From a virus, in IMG/VR virus record IMGVR_UViG_3300030101_003657, positions 1-59,970 of that record: 59,970 bases of DNA; one strand, written 5' to 3'. The stretch's first letter is position 1; each line of letters opens with the position of its first letter. The notes under the pieces were generated by a model, which saw nothing but the letters and a program-made list of their open reading frames with translations, did not search any database and had not been told where the DNA came from. The position numbers were made by a program, and so were the translations under genes. Positions 51,585 through 59,325 of this stretch are shown in pieces.

Positions 51585-52287
51585 AATGATCAGATTTTCT
51601 TTGTGCAAGATTATCAGGACGTTGCGGATATTTACCTAAGTCCCTGTTGTAAAGATGTAAGTTGTGTGCGAAATGAAAATAACTACCAGTTTCATAATCT
51701 GTTTCCTCTGCAACTAGTTTTTGTAATTCTGAAAAACAGTATTGATCATTACAGAAACCAAACCAGAGATCATTAGATCGCATTGTAACGCACATATTTA
51801 ATTTATCATTTACAACTGTAAACTGTATCGCATAGGTACAAGGCGTATCGCTGTCGTATGTGTTTATTTCTTTACCGTCGTATATTGATATTGCAGCTTG
51901 TCTAGTTGTAGGTTGTCGTCTTAACATTGCTATAACTCTATCTAACTGATCTTTTCTTTCCCATTGATAACCATAGTTAGAGTTAACATTACCGTTATCG
52001 TCTGCCATACGTCTCCATATAGCAGGTATTTTACCGTATAGTTCACCTAGCTTTTTAATGTTACGATCACCTGACTCATACCAACGCCACTCTGCTTTAG
52101 CGTAGTTATGTTTCCAATTACGCCAATCAAAAGTTATTATATTATTGTTAGGTTCTGTCATTTCGAAACCTATATTAAATAAAGCTCTTGTACCAGCAAA
52201 GTCTACACCATAGTAAGATATACACTGATACCAGTATTCAAAAGCTTCATTCGCTGTTTTAAATTTATTTGCGAATGTTTTTATCAT
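51577..52287 (-). CDS. Thymidylate-synthase-family enzyme, TS or dCMP hydroxymethylase (236 aa)
   Basis: Start set at ATG 52287 (MIKTFANKF); ATG 52338 would overlap the upstream gene by 74 nt. Family signatures: RRQPTTRQAAISIYD, catalytic Cys in DTPCTYAIQF, the folate/substrate loop MRSNDLWFGFCNDQYCF and AHNLHLYNRD. The position that is Asn in thymidylate synthase (LGxPFN) is Asp here (FGFCND), the change found in T4 dCMP hydroxymethylase. So the substrate could be dCMP rather than dUMP. Confidence 0.8.
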   Translation of the reverse strand: MIKTFANKFKTANEAFEYWYQCISYYGVDFAGTRALFNIGFEMTEPNNNIITFDWRNWKHNYAKAEWRWYESGDRNIKKLGELYGKIPAIWRRMADDNGNVNSNYGYQWERKDQLDRVIAMLRRQPTTRQAAISIYDGKEINTYDSDTPCTYAIQFTVVNDKLNMCVTMRSNDLWFGFCNDQYCFSELQKLVAEETDYETGSYFHFAHNLHLYNRDLGKYPQRPDNLAQRKSDHYG

Positions 52288-52528
52288 AATAAAATCTATA
52301 TAATTCAAATATTTTACTATATAAGTCTTCAGGTCCATATGTTTTAGGACTTATGACTTTCTTGCCTTTAACTTCAACTTGGATAGTCCACGCTTTATTG
52401 TAGTTACCCTTGCCTACAGCTAAGGCAGATATGTATATTCCATGGTTTATACACCAACTGTATGCATCTTTATTAGCTTTATCCCACATAGGTGGTTTGC
52501 ATTCAGTGTACTTAGGTTTTATTCCCAT
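52265..52528 (-). CDS. Small hypothetical protein between primase-helicase and TS (87 aa)
   Basis: Begins MGIKPKYTECKPPMWDKANK, with a two-Trp, His-containing middle (DAYSWCINHGIYISALAVGKGNYNKAWTIQVEVKGK) and a basic helical end. The strand KAWTIQVEVKGKKVISPKTYG suggests a small alpha/beta fold. It overlaps the primase-helicase by 10 nt and the TS gene by 23 nt. No family recognised. Confidence 0.65.
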   Translation of the reverse strand: MGIKPKYTECKPPMWDKANKDAYSWCINHGIYISALAVGKGNYNKAWTIQVEVKGKKVISPKTYGPEDLYSKIFELYRFYYDKNIRK

Positions 52529-54243
52529 GGCATTGCCTCTTCCATTTCAGGCATTACATGTGGTACAAAGCAGCCAGACTTTGGTTCCCATGTAAAAAAG
52601 GCTTCGGCTCCATTTTCGCCGAGGTTTTGAAACTTACACTTAAGTATTTTAACTTTAGTTGTTTTAGTTTCATAATCACGATGTACAAGTAAACCGTGAT
52701 AACTAGCATCATACCACTCACCACCGCCTTTAATGTTGTACATAGTTGGTTCTTCAATTTTACCATCTTGTGTTTTATACATTTTAGTTGGATGAGCTAC
52801 TATAAATACTAATACATCATATTTCTTAGCAAATGTTTCGATCTTAGTTAAGTACTCCATTGTATACTTGTTAACATCCTCTGTATTGCAATCAACGTCT
52901 CTTACTTTATTAAATGGATCTATAACTAAACATTTAATACCTTTACGTTTAACTAGCTCAGCTCCTTTACGTAATACAGATTCTAAAGTATAACGCTCCA
53001 TGTCGATAAAGAAAAAGTTATCATTAACATGGCTTGCTACACTGTTCCATTTATCTCTACCAATGTCTCCTCTTTGAGGCATATCACCCCATACTTTACG
53101 CATTAACTTATGTGCGTGTAAATAAGTAGGAGCATTTTCAGGTGAAGCAAAAGCTGTTTTCCAACCATACTCTTTATTATAACCTACACACATTTGATCT
53201 ACAAAATCTGATTTACCTGAACTAGGTATACCAGTTACAGTTATAAATTGTTTAGTATACGTACTAAATATGTTATCAAAGTTATTAAGGCCAATAGTGT
53301 AACCACGTTTAAAACCATTTTTAACAAAATCTGTGATTTCATCTTCTATATCTCTAAATGTAGTAACGTTTTCTAACGGTACTGGTTTTGCATTTTTAAC
53401 ACGTGACAATAGCTCTTTAGCTGAATACTTTAATAAGTATTCGTTGGCGTCTTTACAATCATCAAATGTAACTAAATAACAAGTTTCAGCACCTAGTCTA
53501 CGTATAAGCTCAGCTTGTAGCGCTTGACCAGGTGGATCATTGTCTACTGCAATGATTATTTTCTTTTTATCTTCAAAATAATCTATACAGTTATCTAAGT
53601 AGTCTAAATTGTTACTGTTTAATGTAGCACCGTTAGGAACTGATATTGCGTTTGGTATACCAGCTTCATGTAAAGCTAACACGTCCATTTCACCTTCAAC
53701 TATAATACATTCATCATGGCCTACAGTATTATCTATATTATAAAATACTTTTTCAGCTCCTTTGTATAACTTAAAGTTTTTACGAGCATCTCTGTATTTA
53801 ATATTAGTAAGCTGTCCACCTACATAATAATTAAACTGAATAGTATTCTCGGTTTTACCGGTCTGTGGCATATATTCTTTACCTACACTAACTTTTAGCT
53901 CATCTAATGTTTCTTTAGATATACCTCTAGTTTTAAACCATTGTAATGCTTTGGGTTTAGGTCTACTGCTAATTTTCTGAAAATTAAGCTCAGGTGGTAT
54001 AACATATTCACGTTCAGCTTTACCTTTACGTTTGTATGTGTGCATTTGAAAAGTGCTATCACAGTTATGGCAAGTACCAAGACCACGTTCCCAATCATAG
54101 CTAGCACACTTTGCTTTTCTATTTTCAGGTTTCCTAGAAGACGAACACAGGGGACAAGTCCCCTGCGATTTACCTACGTCTAAGCCGTGCTGATTAAAGT
54201 TTTCAATTTGAAAACCATTTATTTGTATTTCTTCGACTTGCAT
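52519..54243 (-). CDS. T7-type primase-helicase (574 aa)
   Basis: N-terminal zinc ribbon CPLCSSSRKPENRKAKCASY... GTCHNC (residues 31-62), TOPRIM domain with IIVEGEMDVLALHEAG near 185 and IIIAVDNDPPGQA near 232, and a DnaB-type helicase with Walker A GIPSSGKSDF near 345, Walker B CLVIDPFNKV near 445 and FIVAHPTKM. This is the same domain order as T7 gp4 and Twinkle. It unwinds the fork and primes lagging-strand synthesis, but no DNA polymerase is seen in this window, so it would have to work with the host enzyme. Confidence 0.93.
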   Translation of the reverse strand: MQVEEIQINGFQIENFNQHGLDVGKSQGTCPLCSSSRKPENRKAKCASYDWERGLGTCHNCDSTFQMHTYKRKGKAEREYVIPPELNFQKISSRPKPKALQWFKTRGISKETLDELKVSVGKEYMPQTGKTENTIQFNYYVGGQLTNIKYRDARKNFKLYKGAEKVFYNIDNTVGHDECIIVEGEMDVLALHEAGIPNAISVPNGATLNSNNLDYLDNCIDYFEDKKKIIIAVDNDPPGQALQAELIRRLGAETCYLVTFDDCKDANEYLLKYSAKELLSRVKNAKPVPLENVTTFRDIEDEITDFVKNGFKRGYTIGLNNFDNIFSTYTKQFITVTGIPSSGKSDFVDQMCVGYNKEYGWKTAFASPENAPTYLHAHKLMRKVWGDMPQRGDIGRDKWNSVASHVNDNFFFIDMERYTLESVLRKGAELVKRKGIKCLVIDPFNKVRDVDCNTEDVNKYTMEYLTKIETFAKKYDVLVFIVAHPTKMYKTQDGKIEEPTMYNIKGGGEWYDASYHGLLVHRDYETKTTKVKILKCKFQNLGENGAEAFFTWEPKSGCFVPHVMPEMEEAMPWE

Positions 54244-54253
54244 TTATATTTAA

Positions 54254-54559
54254 TTAAAATGGTAGATCAGCTTCTTCTACCTTTGGTTGTGCTTGTTTTT
54301 GTGGTTGATTATCTGTTACTCTATCTGGAAACATACCGTTAGTCCATACTACTTTAACATTACCTAAGTAAGTCTTTTCGCTTTTAGCTTCTCTTTCTTC
54401 TTTAGTCTGATCAACTATAACTGGACCTTGGTTTCCAAATTGGTCTGGTTCATCATTAATAGTTATGGAAATAGGAAGATACCTACCCTTTTTTCCTTTG
54501 TATATTTTATCCTTTGGTATCGCGTCTAAGTTAATATTAGCTTTTACTATTCCTGCCAT
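54254..54559 (-). CDS. Single-stranded DNA-binding-like protein (101 aa)
   Basis: An OB-type beta body (GIVKANINLDAIPKDKIY, RYLPISITINDEPDQFG, YLGNVKVVWTNG) is followed by a Gln/Pro linker and the acidic hydrophobic end EEADLPF, the same type of tip that bacterial SSB uses to recruit partners. It is shorter than bacterial SSB. Located directly next to the primase-helicase and recombination genes. Confidence 0.72.
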   Translation of the reverse strand: MAGIVKANINLDAIPKDKIYKGKKGRYLPISITINDEPDQFGNQGPVIVDQTKEEREAKSEKTYLGNVKVVWTNGMFPDRVTDNQPQKQAQPKVEEADLPF

Positions 54560-54561
54560 TG

Positions 54562-55293
54562 TTATAATGTTTGGTTTATAAAATATTGCTCAGGGTCAAA
54601 ACCCTCTGTGTTATAAAACAGATCGTAAGCTTCTGAAGCTTTTTCAACTTTGTTCATGCCTGATCTATAAAAGTCATCAGAGCAGTCAAACAAACCTATT
54701 CTACCGTTGTTTTTATCTATTACTATAAATACAAACTCATAGCCAAATAGCTCTCTATATATGTACGCTTGAGAATCATAATTATATTTTTTAGCGTTCC
54801 ATTTAAAGCTATCAAGATCAGAAGTTGTTTTAAGATCTATTATTAGTTTTTCGTTGTGATTAACAACGTCTGCTTTGCCTTTCCACATTTGGCCAAACAA
54901 CTCTGTTATTTGAGGTATTTCATATTCAGAAGCTTCTTCTGATATTAAATCTCTACAAACTTTATTGTTTAACATTGTAGAAATAAGATTGTCAATTAAG
55001 TCAACCTCGTGTTGTAGTAAACACATTTCACCGCCTGACATCTCTTTGTAAACTTTAGTATTTCTAGTACTAGCATCTATTATCTTGTACTTTTTTAGTT
55101 TATCAGGTTCAAGTATTGCAGTGTGAAAATAGCCTCCTACTAAGAAGTGAGCATTTGTCTTACTTGGTTCTTTTAGTTTTAACGGATCTTTAAGTAGTGT
55201 TTTAATATCTGAATTACTTAAATACTGTTTACCAAAGTCACCGTAGTAGTGCTCATCTATTCTAAGTTTATCTATTATTTCATCACGTTTCAT
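54562..55293 (-). CDS. PD-(D/E)XK exonuclease, RecB/Cas4-like (243 aa)
   Basis: The middle contains FGQMWKGKADVVNHNEKLIIDLKTTSDLDSFKWNAKKYNYDSQAYIYRELFG, the D-x(n)-D-x-K core plus the motif IV Gln-x-x-x-Tyr of RecB-type nucleases (phage exonuclease VIII-like family). The order exonuclease then ERF annealing protein, overlapping by 4 nt, forms a phage single-strand annealing recombination pair. Length fits phage exonucleases. Confidence 0.85.
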   Translation of the reverse strand: MKRDEIIDKLRIDEHYYGDFGKQYLSNSDIKTLLKDPLKLKEPSKTNAHFLVGGYFHTAILEPDKLKKYKIIDASTRNTKVYKEMSGGEMCLLQHEVDLIDNLISTMLNNKVCRDLISEEASEYEIPQITELFGQMWKGKADVVNHNEKLIIDLKTTSDLDSFKWNAKKYNYDSQAYIYRELFGYEFVFIVIDKNNGRIGLFDCSDDFYRSGMNKVEKASEAYDLFYNTEGFDPEQYFINQTL

Positions 55294-55817
55294 AACGTAG
55301 TTAATAACTTTTCATGCTTAGGAGTTACATCGTATTTAGCTTTAATAGCATTTATGCTACCACCTTTTGCAATATATTCCTTAGCTTTAGCTAGTGATTC
55401 GTTTGTCAACTTTTGCTTGGCAGTTGATTTACCATGTGTATTTGTTGCATCTGAATCTTGAGTATCATCTATCAAGAACAGATTGCCAAGTGCATATTTT
55501 TTACCATACGAACTTGCAGCGCCGTATTTCTGTGGCATTTGCATACCTTTTTGATCTAGATCAACACCGACTACAGCTTTAGATTCTATACTATCTTTAC
55601 CATCAGATACTTTTGCAGTAACCTGCATTACTGGTGGATCAAAAGATACTAGCTGCTCGTTAACTGTAACCGTTACGTTTAGCTCTTTTAAAAAAGGTTT
55701 TGTTGCTTCGAGAATGTCTTCGGCAGATCGGAAATAATACTTACCGAACGAATTAAATCTACTTTTCTTTGATTTAAATTCAACTTGAATTTTACTTAAC
55801 TTTTCGTTAATTGTCAT
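55290..55817 (-). CDS. ERF-family single-strand annealing protein (175 aa)
   Basis: Recognisable by the ERF core: SAEDILEATKPFLKELNVTV near residue 32, then VSFDPPVMQVTAKVSDGKDSIES and MPQKYGAASSYGKKYALGNLFLIDD, the signature GA-S-YGKKYAL block. The C-terminal tail is a short helical domain (TPKHEKLLTTL). Anneals complementary single strands made by the neighbouring exonuclease. A weak copy of the promoter-like element may lie upstream (55820-55850), but spacing differs. Confidence 0.85.
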   Translation of the reverse strand: MTINEKLSKIQVEFKSKKSRFNSFGKYYFRSAEDILEATKPFLKELNVTVTVNEQLVSFDPPVMQVTAKVSDGKDSIESKAVVGVDLDQKGMQMPQKYGAASSYGKKYALGNLFLIDDTQDSDATNTHGKSTAKQKLTNESLAKAKEYIAKGGSINAIKAKYDVTPKHEKLLTTL

Positions 55818-55860
55818 ACTATTATAATTACACGTTTATTATACAATTTACAATGGTAAC

Positions 55861-56610
55861 TCACAGATAATCAAGCACTTGCGAGTGATCCACGTTTTCT
55901 ATTAATTTTTCTACAGCTTGCTTTTTTAGCTCTGAAACTCTTACATAAGCTGATACACCTTTAATACCTAATGCAGAAGCTATTTCATTAGCGGACCATT
56001 TAGGACCATCTAAACCATAGCTTTTGTTTAGAACAAACATTTCGTTCCACTCAAGATGTTTTAATAACAAACTCATTAAGTAAGCGTTGAGTAGTGTTTC
56101 GTTATAAGGATCTGACTTTTCAGGTATTTGATAAATCATATCTTCATCATCTTGCTTAGCATCGTAAGATAAAAATATAGAATTAAAAAACATCCTAACC
56201 ATTTTTTCATCTTTAGTGCTACGCATTTCATTAAGCTTATGCTCAGGTATACGCATTGTACCTCTATTTATATCAATAGCTCTACGTATTCCGCCTCTTA
56301 TTCTTTTAGCTAAAAATGATTTTAAAGTTTTCTCTACGTCGTCAGATGCAAATAGTTTTTCTCTATCTATTTTATCTACAGCTTTACATAGTTGTAAACT
56401 ACCTTCTTGTATTATATCCATTATAGACATAACACCTGAAGCTTCTTGACTTGTAGCAAACTTTCTACTTATGTTTTCTACTAAAGGTAAGAATATTACT
56501 TTTAACTCTACAGGTTTGTAATCTATAAATCTTTTTGTTTTTATACATTGTATAGCTATTTTAATATCTTCTTTGTATCTTATATAGTTCTTTACGTTAT
56601 ATTTTTTCAT
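55861..56610 (-). CDS. Phage sigma-70-family RNA polymerase sigma factor (249 aa)
   Basis: Region 2 helix SGVMSIMDIIQEGSLQLCKAVDKID (residues 58-82), with the 2.4-like LAKRIRGGIRRAIDINRGTMRIPEHKLNEM near 104-133. C-terminal region 4 helix-turn-helix is WSANEIASALGIKGVSAYVRVSELKKQA near 210-237. Should guide host core polymerase to phage promoters, perhaps structural-gene promoters, or the 32-nt element. Overlaps the HTH gene upstream by 14 nt, pointing to a regulatory pair. Confidence 0.85.
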   Translation of the reverse strand: MKKYNVKNYIRYKEDIKIAIQCIKTKRFIDYKPVELKVIFLPLVENISRKFATSQEASGVMSIMDIIQEGSLQLCKAVDKIDREKLFASDDVEKTLKSFLAKRIRGGIRRAIDINRGTMRIPEHKLNEMRSTKDEKMVRMFFNSIFLSYDAKQDDEDMIYQIPEKSDPYNETLLNAYLMSLLLKHLEWNEMFVLNKSYGLDGPKWSANEIASALGIKGVSAYVRVSELKKQAVEKLIENVDHSQVLDYL

Positions 56611-57220
56611 TTTCTATATTTAGAAGATCTTTTTCTTTTCTTAACTCATCATTCATGCTTCTATGTATTGTTCTACTTGAACAGTCTAATAAGCCCGCTA
56701 TACGGCTTATTGTTATTTTTTTACCATCATGATTTAAATCTAACATGCATTGATAAATAGCTTCTTCATCTATCATACTTTTTCTACCTATTAATTTTCC
56801 TACAATACTAAGTTTTTGTTTTTTACTTAAACCACTATTGTCTTTAAATACTACTTTACGTAGTTTATTTTTAGGTGGTCTATCAAGATCTTGCATATAG
56901 ATATCATTTATTATATTGTTTAGCATTAAATTTGATATACTAAAAGTTACAAAACCATTTGGTTTATGTGTAATTACCATAGCTAATTCATCAAATTTAG
57001 CTTTATCCATACTAGGGTTTAGCCACCATAGTGTTAACAAATGCCATTTTAAAGATCTAATTGTGTTTATTCTAGCATCACTATTAAATAGACTATAATA
57101 CCCGTGAGTACCATCAGCATAATACCAACCCCAATCAAACTCTTTAGTTGGCTGATCTTCTGAATACTTTCTGTACACGATGCGGTTATCATTTAAGTAT
57201 TTCATAGCTCTGTATGACAT
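56597..57220 (-). CDS. HTH-domain protein (207 aa)
   Basis: Mixed N-terminal domain with Trp-rich segments (WGWYYADGTHGYYSLF, SLKWHLLTLWWLNP), then a C-terminal helix-turn-helix ITISRIAGLLDCSSRTIHRSMNDEL near 172-196. Probably DNA-binding. It precedes the sigma factor with a 14-nt overlap, so it may regulate with it. No family recognised for the N-terminus. Confidence 0.7.
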   Translation of the reverse strand: MSYRAMKYLNDNRIVYRKYSEDQPTKEFDWGWYYADGTHGYYSLFNSDARINTIRSLKWHLLTLWWLNPSMDKAKFDELAMVITHKPNGFVTFSISNLMLNNIINDIYMQDLDRPPKNKLRKVVFKDNSGLSKKQKLSIVGKLIGRKSMIDEEAIYQCMLDLNHDGKKITISRIAGLLDCSSRTIHRSMNDELRKEKDLLNIENEKI

Positions 57221-57227
57221 TAGCCTA

Positions 57228-57368
57228 TTACTCTATATCATTAGACCTTGTGTCACACAATGTCTCATAAATCATTTGATCTTCTATATCTAATAGATAT
57301 TTTTGTACAATATCTTGTAAGGTTGCATGTCCATGCAAATCCATATAAGTTCTTTTACTTCCTGCCAT
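57228..57368 (-). CDS. Small acidic hypothetical protein (46 aa)
   Basis: ATG at 57368, TAA at 57228-57230. The product is MAGSKRTYMDLHGHATLQDI followed by an acidic helical end (LLDIEDQMIYETLCDTRSNDIE). It overlaps the 65-aa gene by 14 nt and stops 8 nt before the HTH gene, closing the space between them. No family recognised. Confidence 0.6.
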   Translation of the reverse strand: MAGSKRTYMDLHGHATLQDIVQKYLLDIEDQMIYETLCDTRSNDIE

Positions 57369-57552
57369 TTTTTAATTTTCTTAAATATTCATTATATTTT
57401 AAGTATAACTTTCTTGTATTTATACCTATAGTACCATGCAAAGCTGCATCGTTACATATTTTATTTCTAAGCTCTACAACTCTTTTTTCTACATAGTTGT
57501 AGTGTTTTTTATGCTTTAAATACTTTATTAGTTCTTGTTTGTATCGTCTCAT
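57355..57552 (-). CDS. Small basic hypothetical protein (65 aa)
   Basis: Basic and helical: MRRYKQELIKYLKHKKHYNY, then NDAALHGTIGINTRKLYLKYNEYLRKLKNGRK. The pattern of alternating Lys/Arg and Tyr suggests nucleic-acid contact. It overlaps the 46-aa gene by 14 nt. No family recognised. Confidence 0.6.
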   Translation of the reverse strand: MRRYKQELIKYLKHKKHYNYVEKRVVELRNKICNDAALHGTIGINTRKLYLKYNEYLRKLKNGRK

Positions 57553-57561
57553 GTTTAGTAA

Positions 57562-57651
57562 TTAAGGCAACGTGAACATAACAAATATTATAGTAAAAAA
57601 AACTATTATAGCACATAAAGACATTATCCACCAATCTTTATAATCTTTCAT
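57562..57651 (-). CDS. Tiny single-TM protein (29 aa)
   Basis: ATG at 57651, TAA at 57562-57564. MKDYKDWWIM is followed by one hydrophobic helix SLCAIIVFFTIIFVMFTLP. It overlaps the next-upstream membrane-protein gene by 14 nt. It is short for a gene, but overlap and TM composition fit the chain of small genes around it. Confidence 0.5.
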   Translation of the reverse strand: MKDYKDWWIMSLCAIIVFFTIIFVMFTLP

Positions 57652-57847
57652 TGTATACTTTTTTTCTTTTTTTAACTTTTGGTACGCGGCCTTGATTACC
57701 AATACCATCCATATCTATTACATCTATGTTAATAGTTGGGTAGTTTTCTTGTTTTTCTTTTTTACTATTGTAAAATATATTCCACACAAGAAAAATAATA
57801 TATAGTATGAATATAAAAAATCCTACTATAAACATTGTTAGTGTCAT
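57638..57847 (-). CDS. Small membrane protein with basic tail (69 aa)
   Basis: N-terminal TM helix at residues 2-25 (TLTMFIVGFFIFILYIIFLVWN), then a polar middle (NYPTINIDVIDMDGIGNQG) and a Lys/Arg-rich C-terminus. Start overlaps the upstream gene by 4 nt (ATGA). Inner-membrane placement is likely; function unknown. Confidence 0.65.
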   Translation of the reverse strand: MTLTMFIVGFFIFILYIIFLVWNIFYNSKKEKQENYPTINIDVIDMDGIGNQGRVPKVKKRKKVYNERL

Positions 57848-58083
57848 ATCGCTTTTAATTGTTTTAGTGCTATACTAAATAACAATATAGTGCCTGGCCA
57901 ATGGGCTGAGTAAACAGCTTCATCTGTGTAACCTGCAAGACCTAGCCCTACAGAGTATAATAAGCATATAAATGCTATTATAATATAGTAATATTTGTTA
58001 ATAAATTTCATTTTACTTGGTTTTTGTTCATAAGCTGCAGGCGAGGGTAAGCCTGAGTAATGACAGTATTCTTCTTCTTTCAT
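57844..58083 (-). CDS. Two-TM small membrane protein (79 aa)
   Basis: The N-terminal tail EEEYCHYSGLPSPAAYEQKPS is followed by two hydrophobic segments, near 31-51 and 60-76 (AFICLLYSVGLGLAGY, HWPGTILLFSIAL). Overlaps both neighbours by 4 nt. No family recognised; could modify the host envelope. Confidence 0.65.
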   Translation of the reverse strand: MKEEEYCHYSGLPSPAAYEQKPSKMKFINKYYYIIIAFICLLYSVGLGLAGYTDEAVYSAHWPGTILLFSIALKQLKAI

Positions 58084-58223
58084 TGGTTATTACTTAATAG
58101 TGAAAATAATAAAGATGCAAATAATAGAGCAGCGCCAAACAATATAATGTCTGGCACTTCTATTATATCACCGTTACTAGTTTCACCTAGTTTTATCATA
58201 AAATCTTGTTGGTAGTAGTTCAT
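58080..58223 (-). CDS. Small single-TM protein (47 aa)
   Basis: ATG at 58223, TGA at 58080-58082. MNYYQQDFMIKLGETSNGD, then a hydrophobic helix IILFGAALLFASLLFSLLS. It overlaps its neighbours by 4 nt on both sides (ATGA type). It is the third membrane protein in succession here. Function unknown. Confidence 0.6.
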   Translation of the reverse strand: MNYYQQDFMIKLGETSNGDIIEVPDIILFGAALLFASLLFSLLSNNQ

Positions 58224-58393
58224 GATATTATTCCTTCTTCTAATAAAGCTTTAGCTGTTCTACCAAACCAACCTTGTAGTTTGTATGCGTGACCGCTATC
58301 GTGTAGATATTGCCAAGCTTCTACTACTTCTAATTCGGTACCTTCGACAAAACCTTCTGCCAAGCCTACCATAGTGTATAAATCTTTATTCAT
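58220..58393 (-). CDS. Small conserved-type hypothetical protein (57 aa)
   Basis: I place the start at ATG 58393 (MNKDLYTMVGLAEGFVEG), which overlaps the zinc-ribbon gene by 8 nt. A start further upstream at 58432 would overlap it by 47 nt. The sequence GTELEVVEAWQYLHDSGHAYKLQGWFGRTAKALLEEG is a short helical domain that I have seen described in phage hypothetical proteins, but I cannot give a function. Confidence 0.65.
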   Translation of the reverse strand: MNKDLYTMVGLAEGFVEGTELEVVEAWQYLHDSGHAYKLQGWFGRTAKALLEEGIIS

Positions 58394-58487
58394 TGTTGTA
58401 GTTTTTATCTCTGCAGTCAGGACAAATATCACAGAAGTTGTATTCTTCTTCAGTCATGTTTTGACCGCAAAATTCACATTTATTCAT
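58386..58487 (-). CDS. Zinc-ribbon micro-protein (33 aa)
   Basis: ATG at 58487, TAA at 58386-58388. MNKCEFCGQN and FCDICPDCRD give CxxC and CxxCxxC, five cysteines that could bind a zinc ion. It overlaps the ligase by 8 nt and the next gene by 8 nt. Very short, but the paired-Cys pattern makes it a believable gene. Confidence 0.65.
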   Translation of the reverse strand: MNKCEFCGQNMTEEEYNFCDICPDCRDKNYNNE

Positions 58488-59325
58488 AATTTCTTAAGCA
58501 TTTGTAGTGTGGGTGTCTGTAAGAGCCTGCTTGAGTTCTTTGAAAGTAAGTAAAGGTAGCACGCTGACCTATGTAGTCATTAATGTTATCGAGCATACCT
58601 GCTAGATCCTTGTAGGAATAACCTTTGCCCGGTGGGCAGCCGAACTGTATACCTTCGTCATCCTGCATGATGAACTTACCAAGCGTGCCTTGCCTCTTAC
58701 CTTTACCTATTTCATAACCAACGATAACTGCTTCGTCATCGTTAAAATCTTTAAATTTCATTAGATCCCATGATCTAGTATTTTTATATATACCATTAAT
58801 AGATCTGTATATACTGCCTTCATAACCTGATCTTAGGTTGTAACTGTGTAGTGACATAGCTTCGTCAAGGTCTAGTGCAACTTTAGTGTCAATAATTACT
58901 AAATGAGGACTAGTTCTAACAATACTAGAGTCAGTTAGTCTTGTTATAAAACCCATACGCCAGTCATAAGTAGCGTGTGGAAAACTAGCTACATCGTATA
59001 TATGATATTGTACTAGTTGAGCTGCTTCTTCTCTGTGTTCTTGTGTTGGTTTTGTTTTTCTGACTAATGAAATAATCTTTTCAAAGTCATCTTTTAATCC
59101 GTGGTTGTATAATTCGCCATCTAGTATTAGATTTGGGTATTTATTAAACACTGATGTTAGATTTTTTTTAATGTGATCTACATTTTTAAACTCTTTACCT
59201 GTTCTGCTGTATGCACCATTTTTTGTAAATACACATCTTACGCCATCTAGTTTTGGCTGTATGTATGCAGGGTAATCAGCTTTGTCAGGATTATATTTAT
59301 GCGCTAGCATAGGTTTAATCGTCAT
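58480..59325 (-). CDS. ATP-dependent DNA ligase, T7-like (281 aa)
   Basis: Motif I PKLDGVRC with the adenylated Lys at residue 25, motif III NLILDGELYNHG near 94, motif IV EGSIYRS and motif V RSWDLMKFKDF near 202-212. The C-terminal OB-fold region has DDEAVIVGYEIGKGKRQGTLGK. Seals nicks during replication and recombination. Shorter than T7 ligase (359). Start overlaps the upstream gene by 11 nt. Confidence 0.92.
   Translation of the reverse strand: MTIKPMLAHKYNPDKADYPAYIQPKLDGVRCVFTKNGAYSRTGKEFKNVDHIKKNLTSVFNKYPNLILDGELYNHGLKDDFEKIISLVRKTKPTQEHREEAAQLVQYHIYDVASFPHATYDWRMGFITRLTDSSIVRTSPHLVIIDTKVALDLDEAMSLHSYNLRSGYEGSIYRSINGIYKNTRSWDLMKFKDFNDDEAVIVGYEIGKGKRQGTLGKFIMQDDEGIQFGCPPGKGYSYKDLAGMLDNINDYIGQRATFTYFQRTQAGSYRHPHYKCLRNYE

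Noticed and set aside
55818-55860. Fifth copy of the 32-nt element upstream of the ERF gene
   Set aside because: TATTAT and a CGTTTA block are present, but spacing and the second block do not match the four clear copies.
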